Source: Wenzhouxiangella sp. (lineage in GTDB: Bacteria; Pseudomonadota; Gammaproteobacteria; Xanthomonadales; Wenzhouxiangellaceae). Taken from it: a stretch of 7,310 nucleotides of DNA. The position numbers and the translations under genes were made by a program. The notes beneath the pieces were generated by a model. It was not told where the DNA came from. It did not search any database and was given only the letters and a program-made list of their open reading frames with translations. The DNA is taken from contig JAASTB010000115.1 of the NCBI GenBank assembly GCA_021767625.1, positions 1 to 7,310 of the forward strand, given 5' to 3'. This document shows positions 4,773 through 7,310 of this stretch, piece by piece (within the stretch, counting starts at the first letter, position 1; the number at the start of each line of letters is the position of its first letter).

Positions 4773-5951
4773 ATGAAAGACCTGCATATCGCCGCCATGA
4801 CCCTCACCTGCGCCGCCGGCAGCGGGCTCGACGCCCTGCGCGCGAGCCTGCGCAACGGCGAGAGCGGCCTGCGCCGCAACGACTATCCCAACTGCGAGCT
4901 CGACACCTGGATCGGGCGCGTCGAGGGCGTCGAGAACGTCACCCTCGAAGGCGACCTGGCCCGCTTCCAGTGCCGCAACAACCAGCTCGCCGCCCTGGCC
5001 CTGGACCAGGACGGATTCCGCGCGCAGGCCGCCGCCTTGCTCGAGCGCCATCGGCCCGAGCGCATCGCCTGCGTCGTCGGCACCTCCACGGCCGGCATCA
5101 GCAGCACCGAACAGGCCTTTCGCGAGCTCGACGAGGCCGGCGAGTTCCGCCCCGAACACGTCATGCCCTGGGTGCACACGCCGCACACCTCGGCGGCCTA
5201 CGTCGCCGCCGCGCTCGGGCTCGAGGGCCCGGTGCAGACCGTCTCGACGGCCTGTTCTTCCTCGGCCAAGGTGTTCGCCACCGCCGCCCGCCTGATCGAA
5301 TCGGGCTGGGCCGACGCGGCCGTGGTCGGCGGCGTCGACAGCCTCTGCCTGTCGGTGCTCTACGGTTTCCACTCGCTCGAACTGGTCTCGTCCGATCCCT
5401 GCCGCCCCTTCGACCGCGACCGCCGCGGCCTGAACCTGGGCGAGGCGGCCGGCTTCGCCATCGTCGAGCCGCGACCGCAAGCCTCGCTGGGCCGCCTGCT
5501 GGGCTGGGGCGAGACCTCCGACGCCCATCACATGGCCTCGCCGCATCCGGAGGGCGCCGGCGCCATCGCCGCCATGCGCCTGGCCCTGGAACGGGCGGGC
5601 CTCGCGCCGGATCAAGTGGGCTACGTCAACTGCCACGGCACGGCCACGCCGATGAACGACCGCATCGAAACCGCCGCCTTGAGGACGGTTTTCGAAGACC
5701 CGCCGCCGGCCAGCTCCACCAAGGCCTGGACCGGCCACACGCTGGGTGCGGCGGGCATTACCGAAACCGTATTCAGCCTGCTGTCGCTGGGCGACGGCTT
5801 CCTGCCGGCCAGCCTCAACTGCCAAGACCCGGAACCGGACGCCGCCGACTTCATCCTTCGCGAAGGCCGCCGGCAGAAAGTCGATGCCGTCATGTCCAAC
5901 TCCTTCGGCTTCGGCGGCTCCAACTGCACGCTGATCATGGGGGCGGCATGA
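4773..5951 (+). CDS. Beta-ketoacyl-ACP synthase (FabF-like, aryl polyene/xanthomonadin type)
   Basis: This is a condensing enzyme of the thiolase fold. It would join malonyl-ACP units to a growing acyl or polyenoyl chain by decarboxylative Claisen condensation in the cytoplasm. The protein has 392 residues, and the KAS II-type triad is complete: C161 in VSTACSSS, H288 in NCHGTAT and H322 in TGHTLGAAG, with the conserved K317. GVDSL, RPFDRDRRGLNLGEAAGFAIVE and the C-terminal NSFGFGGSN are standard. The N-terminus (MTLTCAAGSGLDALRASLRNGESGL) resembles pigment-cluster ketosynthases rather than housekeeping FabF. The ATG at 4773 was preferred to TTG at 4731 because similarity begins there and the promoter is so close. 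No clear Shine-Dalgarno sequence is visible. The stop overlaps the next gene as ATGA, and that gene encodes a nucleophile-less ketosynthase homologue. The two probably form a KS-CLF heterodimer like ApeO-ApeC; the exact ape orthologue is inference. Confidence 0.9.
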   Translation: MKDLHIAAMTLTCAAGSGLDALRASLRNGESGLRRNDYPNCELDTWIGRVEGVENVTLEGDLARFQCRNNQLAALALDQDGFRAQAAALLERHRPERIACVVGTSTAGISSTEQAFRELDEAGEFRPEHVMPWVHTPHTSAAYVAAALGLEGPVQTVSTACSSSAKVFATAARLIESGWADAAVVGGVDSLCLSVLYGFHSLELVSSDPCRPFDRDRRGLNLGEAAGFAIVEPRPQASLGRLLGWGETSDAHHMASPHPEGAGAIAAMRLALERAGLAPDQVGYVNCHGTATPMNDRIETAALRTVFEDPPPASSTKAWTGHTLGAAGITETVFSLLSLGDGFLPASLNCQDPEPDAADFILREGRRQKVDAVMSNSFGFGGSNCTLIMGAA

Positions 5952-6739
5952 ACGTAAGACTCCGAATCCTCGGCAGCGGACTGAGCGCGCCCGGACTGCC
6001 GGATATCGACGCCCTCGCGGCGGTCCTCGCCGGCGGCGAACTGGGCGATGAAAAACCCGGCAGCAGCAGCATCTCCCTGCTCTCGCCGCGCGAGCGCCGC
6101 CGCTGTCCCGAAACCGTACGCCTGTCGATGGCGGCTGCCGAACAGGCTTGCTCGGCGGCCGGCATCGACCCCGCCCAGCCCGACGCCGTGTTCACCTCCG
6201 GCATGGGCGACCTGGCGATCAGCGACTACATGTGCCGCACGCTGGCCGAAACGCCCGAACTGCTCTCGCCGATGCGCTTCCACAACTCGGTGCACAACGC
6301 CGCGGCCGGCTACTGGTCCATCGGCGCCGGCGCGCGCGGCGACGTCACCGCACTCAGCGGCGCGTCCGACAGCCTGGTCACCGGCCTGATCGAGGCTGCC
6401 AGCCGCGTAGCCGCCGACCGCCGGCCGGTCCTGCTGGTGGTCTACGACACCGTCGCCGACGGCCCCATGCGCGCGGTCTGGTCGCCCCGCCATCCCTTCG
6501 CCTGCGCCTTCGTACTGGGCGTGGCCGACGACGCCGAGGCCGCCATCGAGCTCCACGCCCAGGAAGGGCTGCGGCAGGACGACTGCCCGCCGCTGCCGGC
6601 CGCCCTGGCCGAACGCAGCGCCGACAACCCCGCCGCACGGGCGCTCCACCTGCTCGCGCTTTCGCTGGGTCGGGGGCACGGCCCGCTGCGCCTGGCCGCA
6701 CGCCAGGGCCCGGGCCTGCGCATCGAGCCGGCGGCATGA
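5948..6739 (+). CDS. Ketosynthase-like chain-length-factor-type protein (Ketoacyl-synt_2 family)
   Basis: This 263-residue protein resembles the N-terminal half of a ketosynthase and fits the short 'beta-ketoacyl synthase, N-terminal-like' family (Ketoacyl-synt_2). The ApeC-type chain length factors of aryl polyene clusters belong to that family. Visible landmarks are the opening LRILGSGLSAPGLPDIDAL, the signature FHNSVHNAAAGYWSIGAG (111-128), TALSGASDSL (134-143) and a core strand VLLVVYDT (161-168). At the position of the nucleophilic cysteine (TAC in the upstream ketosynthase) it reads TAL (L136). There is no HGT histidine motif, so it should not condense on its own. Its likely role is to pair with the upstream ketosynthase and set product length. 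It begins within the ATGA that ends the ketosynthase gene and ends in an ATGA shared with the glycosyltransferase, so the three genes are translationally coupled. Confidence 0.85.
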   Translation: MNVRLRILGSGLSAPGLPDIDALAAVLAGGELGDEKPGSSSISLLSPRERRRCPETVRLSMAAAEQACSAAGIDPAQPDAVFTSGMGDLAISDYMCRTLAETPELLSPMRFHNSVHNAAAGYWSIGAGARGDVTALSGASDSLVTGLIEAASRVAADRRPVLLVVYDTVADGPMRAVWSPRHPFACAFVLGVADDAEAAIELHAQEGLRQDDCPPLPAALAERSADNPAARALHLLALSLGRGHGPLRLAARQGPGLRIEPAA

Positions 6740-7310
6740 TCACGGCTGCGGTCATCCCCGCCCACAACGAAGTCCGGACGATCCGCCCCCTGGTCGAGGC
6801 GGTACGCGAACAGGTGGGCAAGGTAATCGTCGTCGACGACGGCTCGAGCGACGGCACCGGCGAGGCCGTCAGCGACCTCGACATCCATCTCGTCCGCCGC
6901 GAGCATGCCGGCGGCAAGGCCGCGGCCCTGGCGGCCGGCTTCGAGGCCGCGCTCGAAGCGGGCGCCGGGCGCGTCGTCACGCTCGACGGCGACGGCCAGC
7001 ACGACCCCGGCGAACTCCATCGCCTGCTCGCCGCCGCCGACGCTCATCCCGACCACCTGATCGTCGGCGCGCGGCTGCGCCAGCGGCATCGCCAGCCGGG
7101 CATCCGCCGCTTCGCCAACCGCTTCGCCGATTTCTGGATTTCCTGGGCCAGCGGACAGCGCCTGCCCGACAGCCAGAGCGGCTACCGCGTCTATCCGGCC
7201 GGCCTGCTCGAGCGGGTCAAGCCCTCGACCGAGCCCCGGCACGGATTCGTCTACGAGACGGCCATGCTCATCGACGGTGCGCGCGCCGGCTACCCGGCCG
7301 TGGCCGTCGA
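6736..7310 (+). CDS. Family 2 glycosyltransferase (3' partial)
   Basis: The ATG at 6736 overlaps the previous stop, and the frame is open for 191 codons to the window edge. The protein is a GT-A fold glycosyltransferase of family 2, dolichyl-phosphate-mannose-synthase-like. It opens with AAVIPAHNE (4-12), then the nucleotide-binding VVDDGSSDGTGEA (32-44), HAGGKAAALAAGFEAAL (57-73), the metal-binding DGDGQHDP (84-91, D84 and D86) and SGYRVYP (148-154). It would transfer a sugar from a nucleotide donor to an acceptor, possibly at the membrane surface. No membrane segment is seen in the visible part, but the C-terminus is missing. Glycosyltransferases of this family are regular members of aryl polyene and xanthomonadin clusters, where they are thought to help attach the pigment to its membrane anchor; that role here is inferred from the neighbours. 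Confidence 0.88.
   Translation, partial: MITAAVIPAHNEVRTIRPLVEAVREQVGKVIVVDDGSSDGTGEAVSDLDIHLVRREHAGGKAAALAAGFEAALEAGAGRVVTLDGDGQHDPGELHRLLAAADAHPDHLIVGARLRQRHRQPGIRRFANRFADFWISWASGQRLPDSQSGYRVYPAGLLERVKPSTEPRHGFVYETAMLIDGARAGYPAVAV

Noticed and set aside
3870..5825. 651-codon open frame on the minus strand across the ketosynthase and DUF218 regions
   Set aside because: It is antisense to a clear ketosynthase, runs across the DUF218 gene out of frame, and its translation is low-complexity Arg/Gly/Ala-rich. This is a typical shadow frame in GC-rich DNA.
4970..5947. Upstream extension of the chain-length-factor frame, giving a 589-residue protein
   Set aside because: The extension overlaps the ketosynthase in another frame and is Arg/Pro/Gly-rich without any family motif. 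The family start is at the ATGA junction at 5948.

Overview
The window is GC-rich, densely packed chromosomal DNA. It most resembles a gammaproteobacterium of the Xanthomonadales/Chromatiales type. This is an inference from three things: the gene order hisH-hisA-hisF-hisIE with a fused hisI-hisE, a HisF that reads much like the enterobacterial protein, and an aryl-polyene/xanthomonadin-type ketosynthase pair. No marker in the window fixes the genus.

Region 1 (1-2956, + strand) is the distal part of a histidine operon. It holds hisH (5' end cut off by the window), hisA, hisF (GTG start inside the end of hisA) and the bifunctional hisIE. HisIE makes the early intermediate and HisA isomerises it. 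The HisH-HisF complex then converts it to imidazole-glycerol phosphate and AICAR. The operon is interrupted twice by non-coding inserts of about 165-175 bp, between hisH and hisA and between hisF and hisIE. Each insert is a long imperfect inverted repeat whose arms are short tandem repeats, with a 10-bp unit in the first and a 7-bp GGGGTTC unit in the second. The arms are unrelated, yet the two loops share the same 13-mer (GCTTCGATCATTG), each time preceded by a small AAGC/GCTT palindrome. This is the least explained structure in the window.

Region 2 (2937-4636, - strand) carries two genes. The first is a single-domain EAL protein whose 3' end overlaps hisIE convergently by 20 bp. It keeps the EAL signature but has lost several catalytic residues. 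A textbook sigma-54 promoter (TTGGCACG-N4-TTGCA) and a strong Shine-Dalgarno sequence precede it. The second is a membrane-anchored DUF218/YdcF-family protein.

Region 3 (4773-7310, + strand) is the start of a tightly coupled operon, with ATGA overlaps at both junctions. It encodes a ketosynthase with an intact Cys-His-His triad, a short ketosynthase-like protein without the nucleophilic cysteine (chain-length-factor type), and a family 2 glycosyltransferase that runs off the window. This combination is characteristic of aryl polyene/xanthomonadin pigment clusters. A good sigma-70-type promoter lies in front of it, and its -35 hexamer may be shared back-to-back with a promoter for the divergent ydcF-like gene.

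No rRNA, tRNA, CRISPR array, insertion sequence or convincing rho-independent terminator was seen. No gene-free stretch exceeds about 225 bp.
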